64,000 nucleotides of DNA from Aspidapion aeneum (Eukaryota; Arthropoda; Insecta; Coleoptera; Brentidae), in the NCBI GenBank assembly GCA_963576565.1, contig OY755038.1, positions 60,612,366 to 60,676,365 on the forward strand. Direction: 5' to 3'. The notes below the pieces were generated by a model. That model worked only from the letters and a program-made list of their open reading frames with translations. It made no database searches and was not told where the DNA came from. The number at the start of each line of letters is the position of its first letter. Within the stretch, counting starts at the first letter, position 1. A program made the translations under genes and the position numbers. Below, in pieces: positions 23,201 to 34,353 of the stretch.

Positions 23201-25717
23201 AATACTCGCATTAAAAACTACCCTTGTCTTAGTAGTGATAGCTTCATTTTTAACAACAGCGAAATGTGGAATGAAATAGCTGTCTGAATCGTCTTCTTTT
23301 TCTGAGTCATAGTCCATATGACCCAACTCCAAATATTCATTCATAAATTTAGAATATTCACAATACAAGTTTTTATCGCGAAGCAGTTTTTTTTCTAAAG
23401 ATAAGAAACGATTTAGCGCGACTTGTTTTATTGCAGGAAACTGCGGTGGATTCTCAAATGTGCGAAAGGGAAGAAAGACAGTATACCGGCCGTCTTGATT
23501 ACGCGACACGCTCTGTTTAAAATAATTTTCACAAATTTCATCCTCTGGTTTCAAATGAGTTTTTTGGGGGACGCAGTCGGTTTCCCAAAATTTTGAAATT
23601 AATTGCGAAAGCGAGTCATTTTCATTTTGACAAAAAAGAGCATTAATTGGCGGGGTAGAAATTAAGGGTTGATTTATTTGTCCCATCAAAATATAGCCGA
23701 AAATAGTTCCCATAGCAAAGGGATGATTTGGATCATCGCTAGCGATTTTTTCACCCTGTATAATTAGTGGAAAGAGATCCATACCAATTAGTAAATTTAC
23801 AGGCGAAGGGTTGTAAAAAGTGGGATCTGCTAAGGGTAAATTTTTTATAAAATGCCAATTTTCTGTATTTATTTTTACTGACGGTAAATCAGTACAAACC
23901 TTTTGCAAAATAATCGCTTGCGTAGACACAAAAATATCTGGTTTTTGAAAATTACAAATTTTAATAAAAATCGATCCTAGATCAGAAGTAAGAGAGTTGC
24001 CTCCAACCCCCTGTATATTTGAACATAAGGGTTGTCTTGGAAGGCCCAATTGTTGCGCTAATTTTTGAGAACAAAAAGTGTTTTGCGAACCGCGGTCTAA
24101 CACGGCTCGAACTGTTTGAAAGTTACCGCGGACATCTTGAATTTTTACGAGGATAGTTGACAATAAAACTTGCGATTGCGCAGAAATAAAACCACAATGC
24201 GTGGGGTTAGAACCTGAAGGAGTTGCGATTGGTACTTGTGAATTAGAAGACGTCGAAGTAAAATTTTGATTATTTTGTGAAGAGGCACTTTGAGGGAACT
24301 TATTTTGAGTAGAGTAATTTTGAAGCGGACAACCAGTAGCCGGGGATCTAAAACTTTGCTGGCTGGCCAAGTAACCACGTGGTGCACTACTTGGAGATGC
24401 GTTGGGAGAAATATTAGAGAGATTTTGTGAGAAATTCACGTTAGCATCAAAATGTGATCTATTTTGATTTTGAGAATTAGCGCAATTATAATTTCGCTCA
24501 AAATGAATTAATGAGTGATGTCTTTGATTACCAGGGCAATAGCGACATGAGCGCAGACTTTGACAAGAATTTGTTGAATGTATTGAGCTTAAACAATTTA
24601 AACATAGTTTCTTATTTTTAGCGTAAGTATAGCGTTCGTAGGGAGATTTACCTTTAAATGCGTGACATAAATATATTGAATGTGTGTTAGAATCACAAAA
24701 AGCGCATCTATCTTTAGAATGAGTATTTTCCGTACCAAGTAGCGTTTTTGTATAATAAGGCAAGGCGTTATTTTTATAAAACTGTTTATTATTTTTAAAT
24801 CTATTTTTAGATTGTAGCGAATAAAGCGAATTACATTGAGTTTCAAGGAAATTATAAATTTCGTGATATTTGGGCATTTCATTAGACCTAGAATTAGCTA
24901 GTTCAAAGCGCGAAAGTAGTACCTCAGGCAATTTATCTAGTAAAATGTTGGCGAGCGGAAAACACCATTGATCAGTGTCGTAATTTAGAGTTTTTAAAGC
25001 CTCAATGTTTTCTGAAAAAACATCAAGCAGCGTGCGCAGCGTTTCTGGATTATCGTCTTTGAGAGCGGGAAAATTATACACGGAGCGCCAATAAGTTTGA
25101 GCCGATAAGCGGGGGTTATGATAGCGTTTTAGAAGCGTATTGTAAGCGATTATATAATTAGCGTCGGTTATTTGTAAGTGTTTAACTACGTTTAAAGGCG
25201 GTCCTTTTAGGTAGGACAGTAACAAATTAAATTTAGCGTTTGTAGGAATACTAGGATTATTGTGTACCGAACTATTGTACATATCTAGAAAGGTTGGAAA
25301 CTTAGTGATGTCGCCAATAAATTCGACAATGCGCAGTCTTGGCATTAAAGACGCCATAAAGCGGTCTGGATCAGAAGAATTTGAAATTTGCGTTAAGTTT
25401 TGAGGTTGAGGAGCTTCAATTTTCACCTCAAATAGTTGTTTTTGAATTCTTTTAATATCATAGAAGCTGTCGTCAAACTCAGTAAGGCGTTCATTTTCTT
25501 CTTCCAGTCTCTCCGGACTTGCCGAATAAGCCTCTATTATTTGATTTTGATAAATAAAAAATGATTCTTTCATTTCATCAAGGTCGATAAGTCGAACCTG
25601 TAAACACGGTTTTTTTGTATCATCCGTTAGGCAAGCATTAGCTAAGTTATGAAGAGTATTAATGCGATTATGTTGCACATTACGGAGTCCTTCTAACTTC
25701 TTAAGTTGCGTACTCAT
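20297..25717 (-). pseudogene. BEL/Pao gag-pol polyprotein, one internal stop
   Basis: A single frame of 1,807 codons, including one internal TGA at codon 1537 (21109-21107). Residues about 125-270 are a DUF1759-type Gag region; 338-410 hold Cys/His zinc-knuckle motifs; 535-650 hold the aspartic protease with DRGS at 541-544; 815-1000 the reverse transcriptase with YIDD at 955-958; 1125-1255 RNase H with acidic residues in FCDASERG, PRIELLAA, AFSDAMVV and NSADVASRG; 1444-1482 the HHCC zinc-binding part of integrase. The first catalytic Asp is in GVDFSG (1514). The other integrase residues (in FSDNGTNF and GLWESGIKS) and a DUF5641-type tail lie after the stop. The ATG at 25717 is chosen because all Gag-like sequence follows it. 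Without readthrough the integrase would be truncated. DRGS in place of the usual D(S/T)G(S/A) is also odd. Confidence 0.95.
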
Positions 25718-26078
25718 TGTAATGTTTTTAAAAAACTCCGTTAAAACAGGTGAACGATTAGTTTCCGAAATTTTTAATATTTAAAAATTAAAAGCGTTTA
25801 AAAAGAAAAGAAAATAGGCGATAAAAAATGTAAACAAGTCTCATTTACCTCTCTAATATCTTAACTTTTCCTACGTGCAGGTGACGCCAAGCCAAAAAGA
25901 GGTAGGAAATGCGCGAAAACAATGCGCGTTCGGTACTTTTTTACTTGTTATTTTTACTGCTAGCACAGCAAAAGGATCAAGGTCATGCGTATTTATTAAA
26001 AATTTTATTTTTAACAAAATGCGATTTAGACTTTAATTTTTCCCGGGGTCCTGTTATCAGGCTCGAACCTGGACCAAA
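25718..26078 (-). promoter_or_regulatory. BEL 5' leader with primer-binding site
   Basis: On the element strand, two bases after the LTR, the sequence TGGTCCAGGTTCGAGCC (26076-26060) begins with TGG, complementary to a tRNA CCA end. It is the expected place for the minus-strand primer-binding site. I do not identify the tRNA. The remaining roughly 340 bp before the start codon hold no recognisable gene. Confidence 0.7.
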
Positions 26079-26739
26079 TGGTGAGGTTAGGCCTTCTGTA
26101 GAAAATAAAATATACCGAAGGACCACTCGAGATAGCTCGAGAAAAACGTGGGGGAGTTAAGAGGGACTGTATCTTTCCACAGGGCTCCAACAGGGAAAAA
26201 AGAGCCTAAAAACTTAAATACTAAAAATAGCGCAGCAATGAAAAATTATCAAGAAACGACTTACCCTTAGATGTCTTTTGTAGCTACTTGGCTGGCCAGC
26301 CCGATTATACGCGAAGTACCAGACTCTCCATTGTTCTATAGTTCAAAATGTTCCAAACACTAATATCTAATAAACTAAAGCGTAAAATTAATAGTTTCCA
26401 CAATTTTAATATAAAATAATAGCGGTGCGGTGACTTTCCTTGCACGTGGCGCGTGGTTGAGTTGTTCGCCCAGACAATCGGCGTTTTCGTCTGCTAGGCC
26501 GAATTTAGCCGCTTATCTCAAATCCTTCATTGCTGGAAGAAGCGCGCGAAGTTTAAATTTAAAATATGGAAAGATATAGCGTAAAGTAAATCAAAATAAT
26601 ATTCTAAAAACGCTTGTAAGCGTAGAAAATGTAACCCAAAAATATTTAAAAACTAGGAGAGATAGCTTCTCGAATTTTAAGTGAAAATTAGAGAATATAA
26701 TTATTTACAAAAATAAAAACAAGTTGGGAAACTTGTTCA
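26079..26739 (-). repeat. BEL 5' LTR, 661 bp
   Basis: Identical ends to the 3' LTR, but about 110 bp longer: the additional segment runs about 26273-26383 between CCCTTAGAT and AATTAATAG. It should carry the promoter, but no TATA box can be assigned with confidence in such AT-rich sequence. Confidence 0.95.
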
Positions 26740-26744
26740 AAGAG
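26740..26744. other. Target-site duplication, right (AAGAG)
   Basis: Second copy of the 5-bp duplication flanking the BEL insertion. Confidence 0.92.
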
Positions 26745-27985
26745 AAAGGCAGTATTTATCTTTTATAAAAGAAGGCACTATCTGTCAAAATACTGCCTGG
26801 ATGTATTACTGCCTGATTTCTTTAATTCCCCAGTTTAAAAAAGATCTACTTAAACTCTGTCATTTTGAGATAAAATAAGAACTGCCTTTAAATAGGGTAG
26901 TATTTATCAAATGAATGAATAACCCAAACCCGTGTAAACTCGGTAATAATACGGTTGTCTGTGTATATTGTTTTACGCCGCATCGCATACACATCGGCTA
27001 AAAGATAAAACAACAATAAATCTAATTCACGGCAAAACCATCAAGGAAAGTGTGGTCGATACACAAATCATTGAATGGACTCTATAAATCACACAAAGGA
27101 TTTCTTTTTGCCATATATCAGAGCAGAAAAAAGGCTTTTATATCATTTAAGGGTGTAGGATTCCCACATATTAGGAGAATATATTATTTTGACAAGTTTT
27201 GTGGAAATAAAAATGTATTTTTCACAACTTTATGCCACATAAAAACTGCATAAAAGTGGCACGCGCTACCTTAGGAGTATCTAAAAAAGTTGAAAATTAA
27301 CTTTCAAATTTGGGGAAACGTTTCAGTATTTTAGGCACGATTACGTATCTTAATCTCTTTAAGAAAAATTATCGAACGAACCTAATCTGGTGATACGTGA
27401 CAAATCTCTTCTTGTAAGGCTTAACGCAGTCTGCCGACAAATACTAGGCACCTAGTATATTTATAAAATATATTTTTTATACGGCCAATATAAATTGGTC
27501 AACTTTATGCAGTGAGTTAAATGTTATACAGTATATCTAGGTAAGTTGGAACCATACGAAAAACATACTTTTTATTAATTAAAAGTTATGTTTCATAAAA
27601 AGTTCTGCATATTCGGTAAAGGTGGCTACCCACACAACTGCAAGCTTGACAAGCATGCATGAACAATATTTTTGTACAAGCATGCATAATTTACCTTTGC
27701 CGCCACACGGTACATGCATGCTTGAACATGCTTCAGTTTATGCCGCGAAAATGTCAGATTCGGACGGTCTACTTGCTGGGTGTAGTACCCTTTGGCAAAA
27801 TTCATATTTTTTGATATTTTATTTTAGGTTTTGGAAGATGCAAATCTTTTTATAAAAAATTACTTTTTTTCCTAAAATTAATAATAAATTTTTTTTCCTT
27901 ATAGTTCCGACTTAGGGAGACAGAATTAATACGTGAACGCCTTTAGTACAATTGAATAAGGAAAAATTTTTACCACCTTTGCAAG
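26745..27985. other. Gene-free stretch with short repeats
   Basis: Contains a small inverted pair GGCAGTATTT / AAATACTGCC (about 26748-26800). At 27628-27740 there is a cluster of GCATGCATG / CATGCATGCTTG motifs in which CCACAC...TGCA...TTGA occurs twice. These look like MITE scraps. No gene is supported. Confidence 0.45.
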
Positions 27986-28130
27986 CAGTGGCGCACGCAG
28001 GGGGGGGGGTGTTCGATTCGGTTGGGGGGGGGGGGGCTTAAATGCTGAAGCCACCCCACCACAGCCACTGAAAATTGACCCCTAAAATATGCGTACCCAC
28101 TGTTACAAGCAGCGGCGGCTCGTACCCCAG
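27986..28130. mobile_element. hAT-like MITE ends, fragmentary
   Basis: CAGTGGCGCACGCAGGGGGG (27986) pairs loosely with CCACCACAGCCACTG (ending 28070). A second hAT-like start, CAGCGGCGGCTCGTACCCC, begins near 28112. These CAGTGGCG ends resemble the MITE at 57104-57375. I found no 8-bp duplication for either, so they are probably broken or nested copies. Confidence 0.45.
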
Positions 28131-28194
28131 GCGCAGGTGAAATGAAAAGGTTTATTATAAATACCAGAGGTGTTTTCTGATTTAAAATATATTA

Positions 28195-28455
28195 TAAAAA
28201 ATTAGGACCTAATACTGTCCCTTGAGGGACTCCTAAGTCTGAAATCACTTCGTCTATAAAAACATATTTCTTCAAGTCTTTAAAAATAAATCTATCCAAG
28301 AAAGAAAAGCCCATTACTCCAATTCGATATAAATTTTGCAGAATTGTGTCTTGATTTACACAATCAAAAGCGCGCTTAGATGCCAAAAAATACCCGCTGT
28401 ACATTCACTAGTTTTCCATGTGATAATAAAATCTACTGCATCCTTGGTTGACATT
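28195..28455 (-). pseudogene. LINE reverse transcriptase fragment
   Basis: The minus strand encodes a piece of RT palm: a KRAFDCVNQD block, a YRIGVMGF block and DLGVPQGTVLGP, all in the usual order and spacing of CR1/Jockey-type LINEs. The upstream part (TKDAVDFI) is in another frame, so there is a frameshift near 28395. Both ends of the domain are missing and there is no YADD block. This is a small dead scrap. Confidence 0.8.
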
Positions 28456-29990
28456 TTTACCTATACCTAAATTAAGTATCACTTATAACTTTGTATTTAT
28501 CTAAAAATGATTCAAGATGATATAGAAAGCAATATTTACATTCTTTTTTGTTTGAAAGTGTTACGTTAACGACGGGTCTATAATTACTTGTTTAAGGAAT
28601 ATTCATAACACTTATTTAACCTAGAATGTAAGCGGTTGGCTAATTATGTCCATAGATTTTTTAAATTTTTACCTAGAATCCAGGAATGTCAAGAAAACTT
28701 GTTGAGTGCTCTGGATTTAGTATTTTCGTGCATATATTTTTAACATTTTCTTACGAAAGCTTATTTAGAATAAAAGAATTTTGATTAAAATTAGAATTTT
28801 ATATAATACGATTTGTTGAAGGTATATTTCTAATAACATTTTTAGGCGCCACGAAGTAAAGTGTACATTATGCTCCCAAAATTGGAAGATAAGGATACGG
28901 GGCATAATAATTGTTATGACCAAATCAATAACAAAACAAATCTTAGTTTGTTTTAACAGAACTTTTCCTGGAAATAAGCCAATACGCTTTTCTTAAAATA
29001 AAACCAATTTATCTTAAAATCAGAGATGATATATATTTAATAATAAAAGAAAAAAATACCTTATTTTAAAGCAGTGGCGGCGCATGGTGTAAAGCTTTGG
29101 AGTGCGCACTCAAAAAAAAATTGTGGCGAAATTTTTTTTTAAGTGCAATGCCCAACTTTTTGGGCCTTTGAGTGGGCCCTCATGTTATATAATTTAGAGC
29201 AAATAATTAAAAACTGAAATATTTAGTTAGATATTAGATACCTTTGTACCTAGTATTGTTTTTATAAATAAAAAAATTAAAAATCATAGGTACCTAGTTT
29301 TTATATTTCACATACATGTTGTGTTGAAAATGAAGGCGTTTTTCCTTTTTTGAAATTCTTCATTGTGGTAATGCAGAAAATTTAGCTAATGCTATCAGAA
29401 TTAGAAACTTCCGCCCTTCTCATACCTACGAAATCGTCGAAATCAAAACAAACCGTCTGAGGTGCTGTAACAGGCAACGTTAACCAATTTCTGCATAAAA
29501 GCACAACCAATGTAAGGCTCATTCAGATTCTATATACTGTAAAATTCTATAGGGACGTATTGTCCTCTCTTTCTATATTTAGTAATTAGAATGCGATATA
29601 ACATCTACGATGCATAGAATTTGGTTCGAGTTAAGCGCGGCGTGAGTCGGCACCGCATCCACCATCGACTGCATTCTGGTTTGAACACGAATAAAAACCA
29701 AGTATTAATTTTAGATATTATACAATTCTTTAGTGAATTCATTTCGGGGTTCATTGATACTTTATGATGAAATTATTAACTAAAGAATAATTTAATATCT
29801 TTTTAATTAAAATTTTGGGTGCACGTGCTCATTTAATTTTTGAAGCCAATATTGCTTTGAATTGGTATATTGCATGCATAGCAATATTTTTTTTCCGATT
29901 CCGTCTAGCTTAATAAAAGACATATTTTTTATGTGAACAGCTTTACTTATCCAGAGGAGTTATCAGCTCACAACAATAATGTATAAATTC
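28456..29990. other. Gene-free stretch with one hAT-like end
   Basis: AT-rich. At about 29073 the sequence CAGTGGCGGCGCATGG looks like a hAT-type terminus, but no partner end or duplication is visible. A less AT-rich patch at about 29400-29690 has no frame or structure I can assign. Confidence 0.4.
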
Positions 29991-30342
29991 AACGACAAGA
30001 CCCGACAGGCTACATGTCAGGATTCAACAGGACACGACAGGATCCAACAGGACTTGGACATGACTCAACAGGACATGGCGCAACAGGGATTCGACAGGAC
30101 TAAACAGAACTTGACAAGATTTCCACTGGACTCAATAGGACATGACATTGTGTAACAGGGCTTCGACAAGACTAAACAGGACATGACAAGATTTCCACTG
30201 GACTCAACAGGACCCAACAGAACTTCGAAAGGACCCAAAAGAGCTTTGAGAGACTGGACTTTGACAGGGCCCAACAGGAGTTAACAGGACATAATATGTC
30301 AGGACCCAACCGGACATGACAAGAGTGGAGGCAACAGGACAA
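29991..30342 (+). repeat. Degenerate minisatellite, block 1
   Basis: About 350 bp built from variants of (A/G)ACAGGAC(C/T)(C/T/A)A, for example CAACAGGAC, GACAGGAC and TGACAAGA, with a period near 10-12 bp and longer super-repeats (GACTAAACAG...TTTCCACTGGACTCAA occurs twice). The repeat keeps frames open on both strands (such as 30065-30274), which are artefacts. Confidence 0.85.
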
Positions 30343-30497
30343 GTTCTTTCATTCCTCAAATTTTTTAGGTGATTAAAATTTTTCTTGGAAAAATGCTTTG
30401 TAACGGACAGTTGTATATTTTCATAAACATTTTTTTGAAGCAAGAATTTTTTTGTTGCACTCAGTTACAACTCAAAACAAATTTCACAACGGGAAAC

Positions 30498-30676
30498 GTC
30501 AGGATTGGACAGGACCCAACAGGACTCCACAGGGCACGATAGGACCCAAGATGACTTCTACAGGACTCAACAAGACATGGCAGGAAACTGACAGCACTTC
30601 GACAGGACATGACAAGACTTCCACATGGCTCAACAGGACATGACAGGAACCGATATGACTTCGACAGGACTCAAGT
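30498..30676 (+). repeat. Degenerate minisatellite, block 2
   Basis: Same GACAGGAC-type repeat as block 1, in the same orientation, after an unrelated AT-rich spacer of about 155 bp (30343-30497). Both blocks end with a similar AGGAC(TC)AAGTTCT sequence, so the spacer may be an insertion or the blocks may be a duplicated unit. Confidence 0.85.
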
Positions 30677-31064
30677 TCTGCTGAAGGCTGTACAAATTTT
30701 ACGGTGCCGATGACGCACAGAGGTGTAAATGTTAAAAATACGGGGACAGTAAGGGACAAACTTATCCTTAGGGAATATTAGTAATATATATGTTTTTATA
30801 AGTAGAATGGACTATTAACTTATGCCCATTAACAGATTTTTTTTTTGATGGATTGGAGTGCAATAAATTGTGGTCAACAAAATGAAAATGTTCATTTATA
30901 TTGAATGTGTTCTTGATTGTTTTAAAGTTCGTTTCAGTAAGAGTGTGAAGATAAAAACCCCTTGTTTTTTCTTTAAATATTAAGGCATGTCTGCTCAGTT
31001 GTTAGGTGAGTTTAGTTAATTATTTCGTTGCACGAATTTCCATTTCTTTAATTTTTAAAGATTT

Positions 31065-31105
31065 CAATTTTCAATTCAATTTTTAATTCAATTTATTTCA
31101 AATTT
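31065..31105 (-). repeat. LINE 3' tail, (ATTGAA)n-like
   Basis: On the element strand the 3' UTR ends in several imperfect AATTGAA units, typical of CR1-group LINEs that lack a poly(A) tail. The similar tail at 42684-42699 marks another LINE of the same group. Confidence 0.7.
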
Positions 31106-31383
31106 CAAAAGTGATATTACAATTTATTTTATAACAAAAAGCTTTAGATGCACAATGGACAAAGTCTGTGCGTGCATCTTTTGGCTATATCTTAATTCTA
31201 GCACTAAACAATGTTTTTCGTCGTTTTAAATAGAAGTAAATAAATTAATATTTTCACCATTTTTAGATTAAACCCTACATATGAGGATTTACTTAGTTTC
31301 ACACCTTAATAACTCTGGAAACATAAAAATTAATCACTAAACCATGTTATATTTTTGTCAATAAGCCATTTATTTAACTCTTT

Positions 31384-34283
31384 TTAAATTTTATTAAAGG
31401 GTTTACCCCTAAATTTTTGTGGCAACATATTAAATAATTTTGGGGCTGTAATTAATAAGTACCGCTGGTGACTTGTTGACTTTGCTCTTGGATGGGCTAC
31501 ATTATTCATTGTTAGTTGTCTAGTATCCCTGTTATGTTGTATTTTGTTTAGATATTGAGTTTTTTTGCTCATAAGTCTTATAACTGATTTAATATAAATT
31601 TGGTTAATGCGAAGCACTTTGGCTTCAGAAAACAGTTTTTCGGTAGAGTATCTTCTTTTTTTATGAAGCATTACTTTAAGGACATACTTTTGCATCACAA
31701 TTAGGGGATTTAATATGGTTTTATAGGTCGCTCCCCAGACAGAGATGCAGTAGGACATGGTTGACTCAGCCGGTGCGTAATAAACTGACTTAAGTAACTG
31801 CCAATTCATAAATTGTCATAATTGGTAGAATTTGTAAATAAGTTTTCTAACTCTGTTTGAGACACATTCAACATGATTCTTCCAAGTTAAATTGGTATCA
31901 AATACAACTCCCAGGTACTTTACTTGATCTTTTCTTTCAATTTTTAGGTTACAGCAGTCTTGGCAAGATCTTAGACAATGATATTTATGTATAGTTATGT
32001 GTTTTTTGTCCAATAACTGAGCCAACCCTGCCTGAGTCATAGAAAAGCATAAGAAGCTTGATTTACTGGCATTTAGTGTAAGGTAATTTTTATCGAACCA
32101 AGCTTTTATTCTGGAAATTGCGGTCTCTGCAACTTCCTTTACCCTTTGCCATGTTGTTTCTCTGATAATAATAGCAGTATCATCTGCAAAACAAATCACT
32201 TCAACATTTGGTAACAATTTTATTATTTCATTAATGTATATTGAGAATAGGATAGGTCCTAAAACCGTACCCTGTGGCACACCGAACTCCACTGTTGTTT
32301 TCGAACTTACGCTGCTGTTGATCTTAACACTTTGTGTTCTTTTGCTTAGGTAACTTTTATAAAGTTTGCTCACTATGCCTCTTATCCCAATTTTTTCCAG
32401 CTTTTCCAGCAAAATTCGGTGTGTCACCGTATCAAAGGCTTTACCTAAATCTAGAAAAATCACCATACACTTTTTGTTTTCATTTTGACTTTGATAAATG
32501 TGATCAGCAACGCAACTAACGGCATCTTCGGTACTATTTTCTTTTTTAAAACCAAACTGATTCGATGAAATGATGTTATTTTTTTCAAGATATTCGTTAA
32601 GTCTTAGCTTAATACACTTCTCTACCAATTTGGAAACACTGCTTGTTAGTGCGATTGGTCGGTAGTTATTTAGAGATTTTCTGTCACCAGACTTATGCAG
32701 GGGAATGATAGTGGCATGTTTAAATCTTGCAGGAAAGATACCAGTGCTGAAGGATACATTTATGAGGTGCAATAGTGGTTTAAGCAGTTCAAGATGATTA
32801 TTTTTAAGCACAGTGACTGGAATACCATCATCACCTGGTGCGGCATAGCTCTTAAGTGAATTGATTTGAACTATTAACTCGTTTTCACCAATTGGTCTTA
32901 AGAACATTGATTTGTCTGAATTTTCATTTTCAATGTCCAAAACCACATTAGGATAGTCTATTTTTTGTGCCATGGTTTTACCAATTTCAGAAAAATATAA
33001 ATTAAAAATTTCAGCTAATTCTATATCCGTATCAATTTCAACTCCATCTTCCCTTAAAACTGAGGTTATACTGCAATTAAGATTTTCTTTTTCATTTGTT
33101 GCCTGTTTTATTATTTTCCATGTTTGTATTATGTCCTTTTTAGATGCCTCAAGTTTCAGTTGATAATATTTATTTTTTGCTGCATTAATTAAACGATCTA
33201 ACACACTTCTATGATGTAAAAATCGCTCATACGACTCAATAGTTCTAAGAATCATACTTTGTTTTTTTAACTTATCTCTTTTTCGAATTGCCGCTATTAA
33301 AGCTGCACTGATCCATGGTTTCAATCTTCGATCTTTGCATTTCACATTTTTTTTTTCAGTGGTTGAATTTATGTGCCTTTGTAAAATATCAACAAATTTT
33401 TCCGCGCTTATATCTGGATTTTGGCTATCCAACACTTCATTCCATTTTTCTGTGGTTAATATAAGCTTTAATCTTTTCATGTTAATTTTGGTAATTTCCT
33501 TATTATTTTTGCTACATTTTGTTATAGCCTTACCTTTTAAGTTGAGAAGTATTGGATAGTGATCAGATGTACCGCTAATGTGTATATCAGTAGAAGGGGC
33601 AAATTTGCTGTTAACGGCCTTTATGAAAAAATGATCTAGACAAGATGGGCGCTGCCCTTGTCTTACTCTAGTTGGCTTATCGATGCCCTTAATAAAACCT
33701 TGTGAATAAAGACATTTAAGGTATTCGGTAGCAGCAGCTTCCCCTGCTTTCAAAATATCTAAATTTATGTCTCCTACAAATATTTCTGTGTCAAATTTTT
33801 TTACAATCTTTTCCTCATATAAATTATTAAGTTGAAGTAAAAATTCGTTCACATTTGTAGATGGAAGGCGGTAAGTACCTGTAATTCCTATATGTAATTG
33901 CCTTATTTTTATTAATTATAATCCTAAGAAAGTTAAAGCTGCCAACCTGAATTTTATAACAATCTCTTAAAATATCACTTCTAACATAAAAAATAAAGCT
34001 ATCACATTTATTTATTTGACTGTTGTTGTAAAACAGATCATACCCTGGTATGTTAAAATTATCAACACTGACTCAATTTATTTGTTTCGGAGACCCCTAT
34101 TACATCAAAAATACAATCAAATGAGTCTAGGTACACCAAAAGATTGTTAAAGTTTTTTCTTAAGCTACATATATTAATATGAATAAAGTTAACGTCATTA
34201 CTGGAATACTTTATGCTCGCTGCACTGTCGCAATAGCTACAATTACATGACTGATAATTATCTATTGTCGTACCAGGATCCAC
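31384..34283 (-). pseudogene. LINE ORF2: endonuclease and reverse transcriptase
   Basis: The N-terminal endonuclease begins near 34283 with a HINICSLRKN block and an IGVSET block, then continues through two or three frameshifts (34062-33852) to a FVGDINLDIL block and a CLDHFFI block. The RT follows with NNYRPIALTS, STEDAV, LDLGKAFDTV, GVPQGTVLGPILF, the catalytic CFADDTAI (about 32190) and a KYLGVVFD block. An in-frame TGA at 31818-31816 interrupts the thumb region; the C-terminus runs on in frame to 31384 with SYCISVWG and KLFNMLP. ORF2 makes target-primed reverse transcripts of the element RNA. The number of lesions says this copy cannot do so. Confidence 0.93.
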
Positions 34284-34353
34284 TGGGTTGAAAATTTGAT
34301 AAAAATAAGAGTACTAGTACCTACAAAATAAATAACCTAAGTACCTGTTTATT

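Larger units (their letters stand above)
19726..26739 (-). mobile_element. BEL/Pao LTR retrotransposon, nearly complete
   Basis: Complete structure on the minus strand: 5' LTR 26739-26079, primer-binding site, a single gag-pol frame 25717-20297, polypurine tract, 3' LTR 20276-19726. A perfect 5-bp target duplication AAGAG flanks it (19721-19725 and 26740-26744); 4-6 bp is usual for the superfamily. The LTRs appear nearly identical apart from one large indel, so the insertion is recent. The copy is probably not autonomous now because of one in-frame stop in the integrase. Its base composition is distinctly less AT-rich than its surroundings. Confidence 0.96.

Noticed and set aside
24145..24882. 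Minus-strand frames inside the BEL polyprotein
   Set aside because: Alternative-frame shadows of the gag-pol gene.
26055..26078. T-arm-like GGTTCGAGCC read as a tRNA gene
   Set aside because: It is the primer-binding site next to the LTR; no cloverleaf can be formed around it.
27986..28070. 84-bp complete hAT MITE
   Set aside because: End similarity is loose and the flanking 8-mers do not match, so I list it only as fragmentary ends.
29991..30676. Minisatellite considered as a CRISPR array
   Set aside because: Units are contiguous and degenerate without unique spacers, and the sequence is eukaryotic.
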